Shown one piece after another: positions 23,115-32,563 of a stretch of DNA of 64,000 nt; positions within the stretch are counted from its first letter, which is position 1, and each line of letters begins with the position of its first letter. The notes beneath the pieces are model-generated. The model saw only the letters and a program-made list of their open reading frames with translations. It was not told the DNA's origin and searched no databases. This DNA comes from CAYPNF01 sp964411985. Its GTDB lineage: Bacteria; Verrucomicrobiota; Verrucomicrobiia; Limisphaerales; J093. The translations under genes were made by a program, and so were the position numbers. Location: assembly GCA_964411985.1 (NCBI GenBank), contig CAYPNF010000002.1, forward strand, positions 186,001 through 250,000. Direction: 5' to 3'.

Positions 23115-24776
23115 ATGAAAGGTTTCTCTAAAGTAGCGGATCTGTTCAGGAAGAAGCCGGCTCTAGCGCCTGCTGTTGTTGAGCCTGCCGGTACGACTCC
23201 TCCCGGCAGCGAGACTGAGCTGTCGAAGCCAAAGGCTGCACCTGCGCAGGGCGCTGCCTCCGGCCCGGTGCCAGTCGTCCCAAGACCGAGTCGAGTGGAT
23301 GGCAACTCCGGTTCAGGTACTCCCTTGGATTATTCACAGGCAGCCAAGTGGGTCATGAAGACCGCAGAGCAGGGTGGGGTTGATTCCAAACAGAAGGAAC
23401 GTACCCAGGGTCAGCCGAGTCTCTCCGCGCAACCGCAGTATTCCGATTCCGTCCGCAGCATGTTGCGGGATGCGGAGATGGGAGACCCAGTGGTCCAGCA
23501 CCGGTTGGCGCTCCTATTCGAAAAGGGCTCGGGGGTTACTCAGGATTATGCCCAGGCGGCGAGGTGGTATCGGAAGGCGGCGGAGAGTGGGTTGGCGGTC
23601 GCCAAGCTGAAACTGGCTTACCTTTATGAGAAGGGGCTGGGAATGGAGGCGGACGCAAAGCAGGCCGCGAACTGGTATACCCAGGCGGCGGAGCAGGGGA
23701 ATGAGGCAGCCCAACTCAAGCTGGGTCTGTTCTTTCTGGAAGGTGCGGGCGTGTCCGTGGATTTTGAGAAGGCGGTGGAATGGCTGACGAAAGCCTCAGA
23801 ACAGCGAGTCGCTGAGGCACAGTTTCGCTTGGGGATTTGTTATCAGAAAGGGCTTGGGGTGCCGGTTTCCTACTACGAAGCGGCCAAGTGGTTCCGCAAA
23901 GCGGCGGACCAGGACCATGCCAATGCCCAGTTTAACCTGGGAGTGTTATACCGTCAGGGAGTGGGTGTGCCCAAGGATTTCGCGCAGGGAGCGGCTTGGT
24001 TTCAGAAAGCAGCGGCACAAGAATTTGCCGAGGCGGAATTCATGCTGGGCCAGTGCTTCGAGAAGGGGTCCGGTGTGGAGCGAAATCTCACCGAAGCGGC
24101 TGGTTGGTATCGTCGTGCGGCGAATCAGGGTCTGATCAAAGCCAAGTACGAGTTGGGGTTGCTTCACAAGGGTGGAACCGGGGTGGTTCAGGACCATGCC
24201 GAAGCGGTGAAGTGGTTTCGTGAAGCGGCCGAAGCGGGCTTGGCGGCGGCGCAGTACATGCTGGGGCTCTGCTATGAGGAGGGTCTTGGGATCTATCGCG
24301 ACACGGCAGAGGCCTACCGTTGGGTTCGAAAGGCGGCGGATAAGGGTCACACCGCTGCTATCCTGAAGATCGGGATCTTTTTTGCTGAAGGCGCGGTGGT
24401 TACGCGGGATTATGCCGAAGCGCTGAAGTGGATGCGCCGTGCAGCCGACTTGGGCTTGGCGGAGGCCCAATGCAGGATGGGTCAGTTCCATGAACAGGGG
24501 AAGGGTGTGGGACTGGATGACGCGGAAGCGGTGAAGTGGTATCGCCGATCCGCCGAGCAGGGTTTCAGTGAGGCCCAGGCAATTCTAGGTCAGTTCTATG
24601 AGAAGGGTCGCTGCGTATCCCAAGATTTTGTTGAGGCATACAAGTGGTATAATCTGGCCGCTGCCCAAGGCTTCGCACCGGCGGCAACATGCCGCGACAA
24701 CCTCTTCCGAATGATGAGTCCTGAGCAAGTGACCGAAGGCCAGCGCCGCACCTCTTCCTTTATCCCTCGCAAGTAG
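23115..24776 (+). CDS. Sel1-repeat protein
   Basis: 553 residues, cytoplasmic. After a Pro/Ala-rich N-terminus (to about residue 110) come about twelve consecutive Sel1 (TPR-like) repeats of 36 residues. Each has the AQYxLGxxYxxGxGVxxDxAEAxKWxRKAAxxG pattern, for example AEAQFRLGICYQKGLGVPVSYYEAAKW. The repeats stack into a solenoid used as a scaffold for protein complexes. The partner is unknown. A 271-bp non-coding gap precedes the gene and a hairpin terminator follows it. Confidence 0.9.
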   Translation: MKGFSKVADLFRKKPALAPAVVEPAGTTPPGSETELSKPKAAPAQGAASGPVPVVPRPSRVDGNSGSGTPLDYSQAAKWVMKTAEQGGVDSKQKERTQGQPSLSAQPQYSDSVRSMLRDAEMGDPVVQHRLALLFEKGSGVTQDYAQAARWYRKAAESGLAVAKLKLAYLYEKGLGMEADAKQAANWYTQAAEQGNEAAQLKLGLFFLEGAGVSVDFEKAVEWLTKASEQRVAEAQFRLGICYQKGLGVPVSYYEAAKWFRKAADQDHANAQFNLGVLYRQGVGVPKDFAQGAAWFQKAAAQEFAEAEFMLGQCFEKGSGVERNLTEAAGWYRRAANQGLIKAKYELGLLHKGGTGVVQDHAEAVKWFREAAEAGLAAAQYMLGLCYEEGLGIYRDTAEAYRWVRKAADKGHTAAILKIGIFFAEGAVVTRDYAEALKWMRRAADLGLAEAQCRMGQFHEQGKGVGLDDAEAVKWYRRSAEQGFSEAQAILGQFYEKGRCVSQDFVEAYKWYNLAAAQGFAPAATCRDNLFRMMSPEQVTEGQRRTSSFIPRK

Positions 24777-24827
24777 CTTCGATTCATAGGGTTCCAGGCA
24801 CTCTTCCACTCAGGGTCGGCTTCCTAT

Positions 24828-24853
24828 GGCACGCTTGCCGTGCCTGACTTTTC
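24828..24853 (+). terminator. Probable terminator after the Sel1 gene
   Basis: GGCACG (24828-24833), loop CTTGC, CGTGCC (24839-24844), then TGACTTTT. The stem is short but GC-rich and correctly placed 52 bp after the stop. Confidence 0.5.
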
Positions 24854-24926
24854 CTAAAGTTTCCCCCTTTTCTGCCGATGTAGGAGACCAATAGGCACTA
24901 TCGGGGCGTACATGTGACGGTGGAAA

Positions 24927-27900
24927 ATGGCTTTGTGGGAGCCATGGGCGTGTGGTCTGCGGTGCCTGCCTTATTCGATGCAATTTTTGAACGAATACTC
25001 TGGAGGCCAGAGGTGGGGGCGACGGGTGCTCCTGACTGTGGGGATTTTTTGGTGCTTCCTTCATTCGACGGCGCTGTGGGCTTCGATCTTGACGAACATA
25101 GCCTCCGTCAGGACGTTGTCTCCCAACGCGGCTCGGGAGGGGATCGCGGTGGAAGTGGATGCGGTGGTTACCTACTTCAATCGGACAGATTCGGGTTTCT
25201 TCATTCAGGATTCGACCGCTGGTATTTACGTGTCCGCCGACCCATCCAAGGTTCCAACGGACCTTCAGACTGGGGATCGGATCACATTGAGCGGGATCAG
25301 TGCCCCGGGTGATTTCGCGCCGGTCATTGTTCCCCGAGTCGATTCTCCCAATGCTGGTTTCAAGATCATAGGGAAAGGGAAGGTGCCACGTCCGGCCCGA
25401 GCCCTGGCTGCCGAGCTTGCCACTGGACGTCTGGACAGTCAGTGGACGGAGGTTTCGGGCGTAGTTCGATCGGCTTCCGCCCTCGGCGTTTTTACCCAGG
25501 ATGGTTTCCTTTACCTTTCCTTGAATGCGCTTGGTGGCAAGGTGAATGCCAAGGTCTTCCTGCGGGCAGGCCAAAGCGTGCCAACGAACCTGATCGATGC
25601 GGAGGCGGTGATACGCGGGGTCACTTGGACGACTTTTAACACGAAACGCCAATACCTTGGGCACACGATCGCCTCGCCCTCATTGGAGCACATTCGGGTG
25701 ACCGAGCCATGCAAGGGAGACCCTTTTGCCCTTCCGGTGCGTCGCATAGACGAGTTGATGCAGTTTAACCTCGACGATGCGATTGGTCATAGAGTCCGCA
25801 TTCAAGGCCAAGCCGCCCTTTACCGCCCCAAGCGGGGGGTCTGTGTGGTGGGAGAGGGGGGGGCCATTTGGGCGGAGTTCTCGACATTGGCTACGATACC
25901 GGTGGGTTCCTACGTGGACGTGGTTGGCTTTCCTTCGCATGGTGAGTGCAAACCTCGCTTGGAATCCGCCGAGGTGCGAGTGATCCGGCCGGGAGTCTTG
26001 AGGAGTCCTGCGCTTGCGCGGGGGCAGGAGTTGCTGGATCCGGAGAGAGATGGAGAGTTGGTCAGGCTGGAAGGGGAGCTTCGGGATACTTCTCTCAATC
26101 CAGACGGTGAGGTTCTGCTAATCCAATCGGGTACCTTGGTGTTCCAGGCGGTAATGCCCGTGGCATCCAAGGCAGGAAACTCCGGATCCCTACAAAAGGG
26201 CTCGATAGTCCAAGTGGACGGGGTTCTTGCTGTCCAAGTGGACGCGGACCGGTCTCCGCAGTCACTCCGAATCCTTATGAGGGGCGCTTCTGATCTAAGC
26301 GTCGTGAGTCAACCTGCCTGGTGGACGGCGGGGAGAGCTTTCTATTTGGTAGGCCTGCTAGCATTGGGGCTCCTGGTTCTAGTGGGCTGGTCCATGATGG
26401 TGATCAGGAGGAACCAAGCTCTGAGCGAGGAGATGAGCGAAAGGCGGCGAGTTGAAGCCGAGCTGAAGCAAGCCCACGAGTCGTTGGAGCAGCGCGTGGA
26501 GGAGCGGACAGCCGAACTTCGGTTGGAGGTAGTGGAGCGACGTCGAGCCGAGCAGGCCGCGGATAGCGCAAGTCGAGCGAAGAGTGAATTTTTGGCCAGC
26601 ATGAGTCACGAGATCCGGACACCCATGAATGGGGTGATCGGGATGACGAACCTGCTCATGGATACCCCTCTATCAGAAGAGCAGCGTGACTTCGTGAAGA
26701 CTGCCCGGAATAGCGCTGAAGCCCTGCTGAGCATCATCAATGACATTCTCGATTTCTCGAAGATTGAAGCAGGCAAACTGCACTTTGAGGTCTTGGATTT
26801 TGATCTTCGTGAAACCGTGGAAACCACGATGGAGCTCTTGGCCGAGCGAGCACAGTCCAAAGGCGTGGAACTGGCTTGCCTGATCCGAAGGGATGTCGCG
26901 ACCGGTTTGCGTGGGGATCCAGGGCGGCTGCGTCAGGTATTGCTGAACCTGGTTGGGAACGCGATCAAGTTCACCGAGAAAGGTGAGGTCTTTGTCGAGG
27001 TTAGCCAGACCACGGCCACGGATGGATTTGCTGAAATCCACTTCACGGTCAAGGATACCGGGATTGGGATGTCGCCGGAAGTCAGGGAACGGCTCTTCCA
27101 AGCCTTTAGCCAGGGGGAGAGCAGCACAACCCGTCGATACGGTGGCACGGGACTGGGTTTGGCGATCTCCAAACGATTGGTCGAACTTATGAATGGACAG
27201 ATTGGTGTCGAGAGCGAGCAGGGCAAAGGATCCACTTTTTGGTTTCATGCTCGGCTCGAACGGCAACAGGCCGCAACCAAGGATTTGCTTGACGAGCTGA
27301 GTCTCGAGGGGGTGCGAACCATGGTGGTGGATGACAACGCGACGAACCGGAAAATCCTTCATTACCAACTGGCGGGTTGGCGGATGAGCAACGGCAACTC
27401 CGCCACGAGTGGACCAGAGGCCCTGTCGGTGCTCCGAAGGGAAGCCACCGCTGGCAAACCGGTTCAGCTTGCGGTTCTGGATTTTGACATGCCGGGAATG
27501 GATGGACTTGCCTTGACGCGGGCCATCAAATCGGACTCCTTGATCGCTGACACTCAGGTAGTGATCCTGACTTCGATGTGCCACCGTGTGGAACCTGAGG
27601 AGATGGCCAAGATCGGTGTTGCCGCATGGTTGGTGAAACCCGTGAAGCAATCTCATCTTTACAACTGTCTGCTGCGCGTGTTTGCGGAGGCCCAAAAGGC
27701 CCGTCCGCAGATCGAGTTGAAGCCTGAACCTGCTCGTGAGGCCAAGGTGAAGGATTTCCCCAATCTGGCCCAGGTGAAGCCGCTTCGCATCCTCCTGGCG
27801 GAAGATAACCCCGTGAACCAGAAAGTAGCCATGAAGCAGCTAGGCAAATTGGGGTACACCGCGGATACGGTCGGGAATGGCGCCGAAGCGGTGGAAGCTT

Positions 27901-28583
27901 ACCGGAAGGTCGGATACGATCTGATCCTGATGGATTGTCAAATGCCAGAAATGGACGGCTACCAAGCAACCCAAAGAATTCGTCAGGATAAGGCCTGGTC
28001 CGGGAGAGTCCGGATCGTCGCCATGACGGCCAATGCCATGGCCGGTGATCGTGAGAAATGCCTCGCTGCAGGAATGGACGATTACGTGGCGAAGCCTGTT
28101 CGAATCGAGGATCTGATGGGGGCCCTGGAGCGCTGTCCGGCCCGTGCTGCCATCGGAACGACCTCGGTTGCCTCCGTTCGGCCCCGTTTGGTCACGGTCC
28201 AGGAAGATCAAGCCGGCGAAGCCCGTCTGAATCGAGACAAGCTCAGGGAATTGAGCGAGTTGGCTGAACCTGGTGAAGAGGACCCTGCCAAGGAGTTCCT
28301 CGGACTCTTTCTGGAAGAGATCCCGCGTATTCGCCAGCAGCTTGAGCTTGCCTTGTCCGGAAAAGACATGGCGGCGTGCCGCCTGGCAGCCCACTCCCTC
28401 AAAGGCAGCAGCCGAAACCTGGGTGCCGATCGCCTGGCAACGATTTCCGGTGAATTGGAGGAGTTGGCCATCAGGAAGGACCTCGAAGGCTGCACGCGCA
28501 CCATGGCCCGATTGTCGGAGGAAATGGAGGCACTCATCGTCCTCCTGACAGCTGAGTTAAGCCAGCAGGTGGTTCTGAGCTGA
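24927..28583 (+). CDS. Hybrid sensor histidine kinase with a large periplasmic domain, two receiver domains and Hpt
   Basis: 1218 residues. An N-terminal membrane helix (about 33-52) precedes a periplasmic region of about 420 residues made of repeated OB-fold-like segments (VEVDAVVTYFNRTDSGFFIQD, VEVSGVVRSASALGVF, VRIQGQAALY). A second helix lies at 472-495 and a coiled coil runs to about 555. HisKA has the phospho-accepting H561 (MSHEIRTPMNG). HATPase has NAIKFTEKG, DTGIGM and GGTGLGLAI. Receiver 1 has D852 (LDFDMPGMDG), receiver 2 has D1003 (MDCQMPEMDG), and the Hpt domain has H1156 (AHSLKGSS). The full phosphorelay is intact. The output regulator is not adjacent. A second possible start is ATG 24978. 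Confidence 0.92.
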   Translation: MALWEPWACGLRCLPYSMQFLNEYSGGQRWGRRVLLTVGIFWCFLHSTALWASILTNIASVRTLSPNAAREGIAVEVDAVVTYFNRTDSGFFIQDSTAGIYVSADPSKVPTDLQTGDRITLSGISAPGDFAPVIVPRVDSPNAGFKIIGKGKVPRPARALAAELATGRLDSQWTEVSGVVRSASALGVFTQDGFLYLSLNALGGKVNAKVFLRAGQSVPTNLIDAEAVIRGVTWTTFNTKRQYLGHTIASPSLEHIRVTEPCKGDPFALPVRRIDELMQFNLDDAIGHRVRIQGQAALYRPKRGVCVVGEGGAIWAEFSTLATIPVGSYVDVVGFPSHGECKPRLESAEVRVIRPGVLRSPALARGQELLDPERDGELVRLEGELRDTSLNPDGEVLLIQSGTLVFQAVMPVASKAGNSGSLQKGSIVQVDGVLAVQVDADRSPQSLRILMRGASDLSVVSQPAWWTAGRAFYLVGLLALGLLVLVGWSMMVIRRNQALSEEMSERRRVEAELKQAHESLEQRVEERTAELRLEVVERRRAEQAADSASRAKSEFLASMSHEIRTPMNGVIGMTNLLMDTPLSEEQRDFVKTARNSAEALLSIINDILDFSKIEAGKLHFEVLDFDLRETVETTMELLAERAQSKGVELACLIRRDVATGLRGDPGRLRQVLLNLVGNAIKFTEKGEVFVEVSQTTATDGFAEIHFTVKDTGIGMSPEVRERLFQAFSQGESSTTRRYGGTGLGLAISKRLVELMNGQIGVESEQGKGSTFWFHARLERQQAATKDLLDELSLEGVRTMVVDDNATNRKILHYQLAGWRMSNGNSATSGPEALSVLRREATAGKPVQLAVLDFDMPGMDGLALTRAIKSDSLIADTQVVILTSMCHRVEPEEMAKIGVAAWLVKPVKQSHLYNCLLRVFAEAQKARPQIELKPEPAREAKVKDFPNLAQVKPLRILLAEDNPVNQKVAMKQLGKLGYTADTVGNGAEAVEAYRKVGYDLILMDCQMPEMDGYQATQRIRQDKAWSGRVRIVAMTANAMAGDREKCLAAGMDDYVAKPVRIEDLMGALERCPARAAIGTTSVASVRPRLVTVQEDQAGEARLNRDKLRELSELAEPGEEDPAKEFLGLFLEEIPRIRQQLELALSGKDMAACRLAAHSLKGSSRNLGADRLATISGELEELAIRKDLEGCTRTMARLSEEMEALIVLLTAELSQQVVLS

Positions 28584-28631
28584 GCGGTCGCCCGTGGGTG
28601 AACGTGTTCGGGTCCTGTCGGCTCTGAGCCC

Positions 28632-29651
28632 TCACGAAGTGATGAGGTGCCGGATCTGCTCCCGGCTCGCGGTGCCGGTGGTTCCCAGTTGGTGAATGAC
28701 AACGGAGGCGGCGGCGTTGGCCAGTTCGATGGCTTCGGCGACGGTGGCTCCGGCGGCAAGGGCTGCGCTCAGATTGGCGGTGACCGAATCTCCTGCCCCC
28801 ACGATGTCAATCTCTCCACGCAAGGGAAGTGAAGGGTGGTGGAAAGTCTCGCCTTCAGGAGTGGCTGCCACAATCCCTCGTTCCGCCAAGGTGATGAAGG
28901 TGGGCCAGTTGTTGAGTGCGGCTAACTGCCGGGCTTGTGAGCGCACCTCCTCGAGAGACTCGGAAAGGGGTTGCGCTGTGAGCGAGGCAAGTTCCGCACC
29001 GTTCATTTTGAACGAGAGAGGGGGAAAGCTCTTCAGGCCTCGGCGGCTATCGGCCAGCATGCACGCAGGGACTCTACGTTTGGCCAGATTTCCGACACAC
29101 TCAAGGACACGGGGAGTGATGACGCCGGTCCACGCGAGGTCCATCTGATCCAACAGAATCAGGGCGTCCAGGCTACCCGCGAGAAGTTCGAGGCTGGAGA
29201 TCAGCCTGGACTCCACCGAGGAGGGTGTCTGGGACCAGTTCTTGTTATCCAGCCGGTTGAGCTCCTCAGGCGCCTTCCCCGGGTGCATCAACAGTGGTTT
29301 GCAGTAGGTGGCCGTACGCCGCGCGTCTGTTTGGCAGAAGTGCCCCATTTCCACTCCGGACAGCGATTCCAGGGCCCGTAGCAGTTCATACCCTTCTCCA
29401 TCCAAGCCGCAGAAACCGATCGGAACGATCCGCCCGATTCCCAAGGCCACCAGGTTATTGAGGATTGTGCCTGCCGCCCCGGGTTGTGCTCGCACTCGGA
29501 CGACGTTATGGACCGACAACCCCGTTTCGATGGAGGTCTCGGTAAGGGCTGGATCGATCTCCAGATATCGATCCAAACAAAAATCACCCAGGACACCGAT
29601 GCGCAGTTTCGAGTAGCGCGCGACGATTTCTTCGAAACGAGACTTGTTCAT
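28632..29651 (-). CDS. PfkB-family carbohydrate kinase (RfaE/HldE N-domain-like)
   Basis: 339 residues with the ribokinase fold: GVLGDFCLDRYLEI, the sugar-binding GGXXXN region as PGAAGTILNNLVALG, and the C-terminal anion-hole signature DIVGAGDSVTANLSAAL containing the catalytic Asp. The layout is closest to heptose-7-phosphate kinases. It phosphorylates a sugar or sugar-derived alcohol using ATP. It is the last of five overlapping genes; its start overlaps the previous stop by ATGA. Confidence 0.85.
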   Translation of the reverse strand: MNKSRFEEIVARYSKLRIGVLGDFCLDRYLEIDPALTETSIETGLSVHNVVRVRAQPGAAGTILNNLVALGIGRIVPIGFCGLDGEGYELLRALESLSGVEMGHFCQTDARRTATYCKPLLMHPGKAPEELNRLDNKNWSQTPSSVESRLISSLELLAGSLDALILLDQMDLAWTGVITPRVLECVGNLAKRRVPACMLADSRRGLKSFPPLSFKMNGAELASLTAQPLSESLEEVRSQARQLAALNNWPTFITLAERGIVAATPEGETFHHPSLPLRGEIDIVGAGDSVTANLSAALAAGATVAEAIELANAAASVVIHQLGTTGTASREQIRHLITS

Positions 29652-30757
29652 GATTCGCTGGAAGAGAGGGTGCGGTAGAGGTGGTGAAGGAACGCCACGT
29701 TGTCTGACTGCACATAATGCATTTGCCCCCCCATACGGGCGAAGCTCTTGCAGAAGCGCAGGTAGTAAGCCGGATTCTCCCTTGGCGGCTCACCTTGGGA
29801 CCAGTCCCAATTCCCCCCGTCCTGAAGATCCACCACGTAAATGGAATGTCCTTGCACAATCGGGCGTCCTTGCTGCAGGCGGAGGTTGTTTACGCAGCTG
29901 AGTGACTTTTCAAACACCTGGGGGCCCATGATGGCTGTTCCGATCGACAGCACTACGCCGCCATCCAAGGTGTCTACGGTGCCGCAGAAGGTCCGAAAAT
30001 CCTCGCCCGCGGCCCGGCCAATGGCGGCTCCGTTGAACATGGGGTGGTTGGTGATGATATCGTAGCCGATGCCAGGATGCACTGTGAAAGGCACTTGGTG
30101 GCGGAAGGCGTTGCCGATCGCCGAAACATTCCTCCATCGGTGCAGCACCACCAGCGGTCCGGTGGGGAGGCGATGGAGCCGGAGGGCTTGCAGCATCTCA
30201 GCCCGGGCTGGAGCCAGGGGGTGGTCCGGGGCGTTTCGCAACTCCTGCTCGAGAGACTCGGCTGAGGGAAGCGTGCCCCCATCCCGGTAGATGAACTGTC
30301 CCAGCGCCTCACCATATCCTTGGCCCTGGAGACCGCCCAGGAGCAGCGCCAGGTTGATGAACTTGCCGGTCTCGTCCCAAGTGCCAAAGCTGCCGGTGGC
30401 CACATTCTCCCGCACACTCTCGGTGGAGCGTCCCAGATAGGAGAATTCCCAGTCGTGAATGGTTCCAGCACCGTTCGTGGCCAGGTGAGTGACCCATCCA
30501 TGGTCCATCATTCGTACGAGGAGCAGTTGACCGCCATTCTTGACCAAGTGAGCCCCGTAAATGAGTTGTACCCCGGCGCCTTTCGCGCGGGCGTGCCTTA
30601 TGTTCCGGGCACACTGTTCCACTTGCTGCCGAAGTCCGTCACTGATGGCGGGCGGTTCGGCAGCCGGTTCCACCAGCACCTCCTGCAGGGTCGACAGGCT
30701 GCGCCTGGTCTCCAGGGGGTAAGGCTTCAGTTTCGTCAGGTCGAGCGGATTTTTCAT
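29648..30757 (-). CDS. Deoxyhypusine-synthase-like protein of unknown function
   Basis: 369 residues, the length of deoxyhypusine/homospermidine synthases. The nucleotide-binding part resembles that fold: GAHLVKNGGQLLLVRMMDHG, VTHLATNGAGTIHDWEF, TGSFGTWDETGKFIN. Later come GYDIITNHPMFNGAAIG, a DF-type turn and LDGGVVLSIGTAIMGPQVF. I cannot find the active-site Lys segment of true deoxyhypusine synthases, and eIF5A is absent in bacteria, so the reaction must differ. ATGA overlaps with the HAD gene and the PfkB gene place it at the centre of the operon. A likely NAD-binding enzyme; substrate unknown. Confidence 0.6.
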   Translation of the reverse strand: MKNPLDLTKLKPYPLETRRSLSTLQEVLVEPAAEPPAISDGLRQQVEQCARNIRHARAKGAGVQLIYGAHLVKNGGQLLLVRMMDHGWVTHLATNGAGTIHDWEFSYLGRSTESVRENVATGSFGTWDETGKFINLALLLGGLQGQGYGEALGQFIYRDGGTLPSAESLEQELRNAPDHPLAPARAEMLQALRLHRLPTGPLVVLHRWRNVSAIGNAFRHQVPFTVHPGIGYDIITNHPMFNGAAIGRAAGEDFRTFCGTVDTLDGGVVLSIGTAIMGPQVFEKSLSCVNNLRLQQGRPIVQGHSIYVVDLQDGGNWDWSQGEPPRENPAYYLRFCKSFARMGGQMHYVQSDNVAFLHHLYRTLSSSES

Positions 30758-31596
30758 GTCGTGGCTGAGGTCAAGGTTCGCAGAAGGACCTCTTGGTCGC
30801 GGTAATCAGGGATCACCACGTCGGCTCCCACGCCTAAGAGGCGCTGGCGCTTCCATGGGTCAATCCGGCCGGACCCATTGTTGGCCTCATCGCTAGCCAC
30901 GGCGACAGCAAGCCCACCTACTTCTTTCGTGTTCTCGATCTCAACATAGCCGTCTCCAAAGGAGAGAAGTTGCGCGCCGGGAATGTGGTTCTCCCGAAGA
31001 ATCCGCTCGATGACCATCTTTTTGGAGAACTTCTTATAATCGTCCTGAGCGCCATAGATATGAGTGCCGAAGTACGGGGTGAGTCCCAGGAGTTCTGCCT
31101 CCGCTTTGACAAACCTCTCATCCGTGCCGCTGGCCAGATAGAGATGAAGCCCTTTCGAGACCAGCGTGTCGAGGAGTTGTCGGCTGCCAAAGACGAGGTA
31201 TTCATCTGTTTTCACGCTTCCATCACGCAGGCCTTGAACCCGGTGACTTATCTTCTCTTCCAGACGCCGTAAGTACTCGTTCTTGTACCACAGTGGTTCC
31301 TTGGGGATACCGCCGCGCTCGCGTACGCGGTCTGCAAGCTGGATCATTTGGTAGATCGTTTGCTTACCGTTCAAGCGCATGATGTCTTCAAAAGCCAACT
31401 TCTTGCGGGCATCCTCAGATTCTCCAGCAACTGCGGGAATGATCTCTGCGAACATCGGCACCATCACGTCCGGCCAGCCCTGTCGAATCAGGGAGAGCGT
31501 GCCATCAAAATCGAACAGCACGTGACTGAGGTCAGAGCGAGGCTGGAAGCCATCGCGAAATTCGACATATCCGGTGAAATCAGGAATGGAGGCCAT
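30754..31596 (-). CDS. HAD-superfamily hydrolase (phosphatase)
   Basis: 280 residues. Motif I is LFDFDGTLSL (nucleophile and acid/base Asp), motif II is LYLASGTDE, the motif III Lys lies in KKFSKK, and motif IV is SFGDGYVEIENTKEVG. The helical cap (residues 60-135) is of the C1 type used on small phosphorylated substrates. It overlaps the lyase gene by 17 bases and the DHS-like gene by four. The context suggests it removes the phosphate from an intermediate of the same pathway. Confidence 0.82.
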   Translation of the reverse strand: MASIPDFTGYVEFRDGFQPRSDLSHVLFDFDGTLSLIRQGWPDVMVPMFAEIIPAVAGESEDARKKLAFEDIMRLNGKQTIYQMIQLADRVRERGGIPKEPLWYKNEYLRRLEEKISHRVQGLRDGSVKTDEYLVFGSRQLLDTLVSKGLHLYLASGTDERFVKAEAELLGLTPYFGTHIYGAQDDYKKFSKKMVIERILRENHIPGAQLLSFGDGYVEIENTKEVGGLAVAVASDEANNGSGRIDPWKRQRLLGVGADVVIPDYRDQEVLLRTLTSATT

Positions 31597-32563
31597 GGTT
31601 CGTGTTATCGGAAGGGGGCTGGTTTTGGTCGTAGGGTGCGGGAATTACCTCAGTGTGAGAGGGTCGAGTTTGTGTGAGGAAAGAGGGAACATCGAGCAGT
31701 TCTTTGAGTTGTTGGAAAGTCATTTGCGGCAGCACCCAATCATCCACTTTGCCCTCTTGCTGCCACAAGTGCGCGAGGCGGAGCAGGGAGGCGCCACAGA
31801 CCTGGAGTGTCTCCACCGGGCAAACCACGATCTTGTAGCCGAGTCTCTCAAGCTCGGCTCGGCTCAGCACCGGAGTTATGCCACCACTGAGCATGTTGAC
31901 TAATACCGGGTGTTTGACGTCACGCGGGATCCGCTCCAGCTCCGGGCCGCTATGGGGGTCTTCGGAGAAGGGCACGTCCGCACCGCCTTGGCAACAATGG
32001 TTCACACGGGCGGTGGGCCCTTCGAGTCCCGGGAGCTGGCGGGCATCGGTCCGGGCAAAGCTCACGTAACCGGGATTCCGTCGCGCGGAGCAGGCTGCTT
32101 GGATCCTTTGGAGCATCTCCGATCGGGGTACGATCTGCTTATTCCCGAAGTGCCCGCACCGCTTCGGCATGACCTGGTCTTCGAGGATGATACCGGCGGC
32201 ACCCGCGGCTTCGAATTCCCGGACGGTGCGCTGAACGTTGTGGGTGTCGCCATGGCCGGTGTCGCCGTCCGCCACTACCGGTATGGTGAGGCGGTTCGTC
32301 ATGCGTCGCACGGCTTCCGCCATCTCGGTCATGGTAAGGAAACTGAGGTCGGGCAGTCCTAGCATGGAGGCGCTGGTCCCAAAGCCTCCCATGAAAAGCG
32401 CTTCACAACCTGCTTTCTGGAAGACAAGCGCCGAGAAGACGTCGTGCACGCCGAAGGTGCTGAGTATGCCGGGACGCGCCAGAAGTTGGCGCATCCTCCG
32501 GGGACCCTCTAGCAAGCCGGGCGAGAGCGGGGCATTCACATCCGTTTCAGGCAATCTTCGCAT
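31580..32563 (-). CDS. Isocitrate lyase/PEP mutase superfamily lyase
   Basis: 327 residues, TIM barrel. Visible motifs: FGVHDVFSALVFQKAG, FMGGFGTSAS, VADGDTGHGD (metal-binding Asp), ILEDQVMPKRCGHF and FARTDAR. The KRCGH loop with the catalytic Cys is the lyase version (as in methylisocitrate lyase) rather than the P-C bond mutase version, so C-C cleavage of a 2-hydroxy or 2-keto acid is more likely than phosphonate formation. The GPTARVNHCCQ segment is divergent. The C-terminal 30 residues are Pro/Asn-rich. Second of the five overlapping genes. Confidence 0.82.
   Translation of the reverse strand: MRRLPETDVNAPLSPGLLEGPRRMRQLLARPGILSTFGVHDVFSALVFQKAGCEALFMGGFGTSASMLGLPDLSFLTMTEMAEAVRRMTNRLTIPVVADGDTGHGDTHNVQRTVREFEAAGAAGIILEDQVMPKRCGHFGNKQIVPRSEMLQRIQAACSARRNPGYVSFARTDARQLPGLEGPTARVNHCCQGGADVPFSEDPHSGPELERIPRDVKHPVLVNMLSGGITPVLSRAELERLGYKIVVCPVETLQVCGASLLRLAHLWQQEGKVDDWVLPQMTFQQLKELLDVPSFLTQTRPSHTEVIPAPYDQNQPPSDNTNHGLHS

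Noticed and set aside
31580..32563. PEP mutase and phosphonate biosynthesis
   Set aside because: The KRCGH loop is of the lyase type, and no phosphonopyruvate decarboxylase or aminotransferase partner is present.
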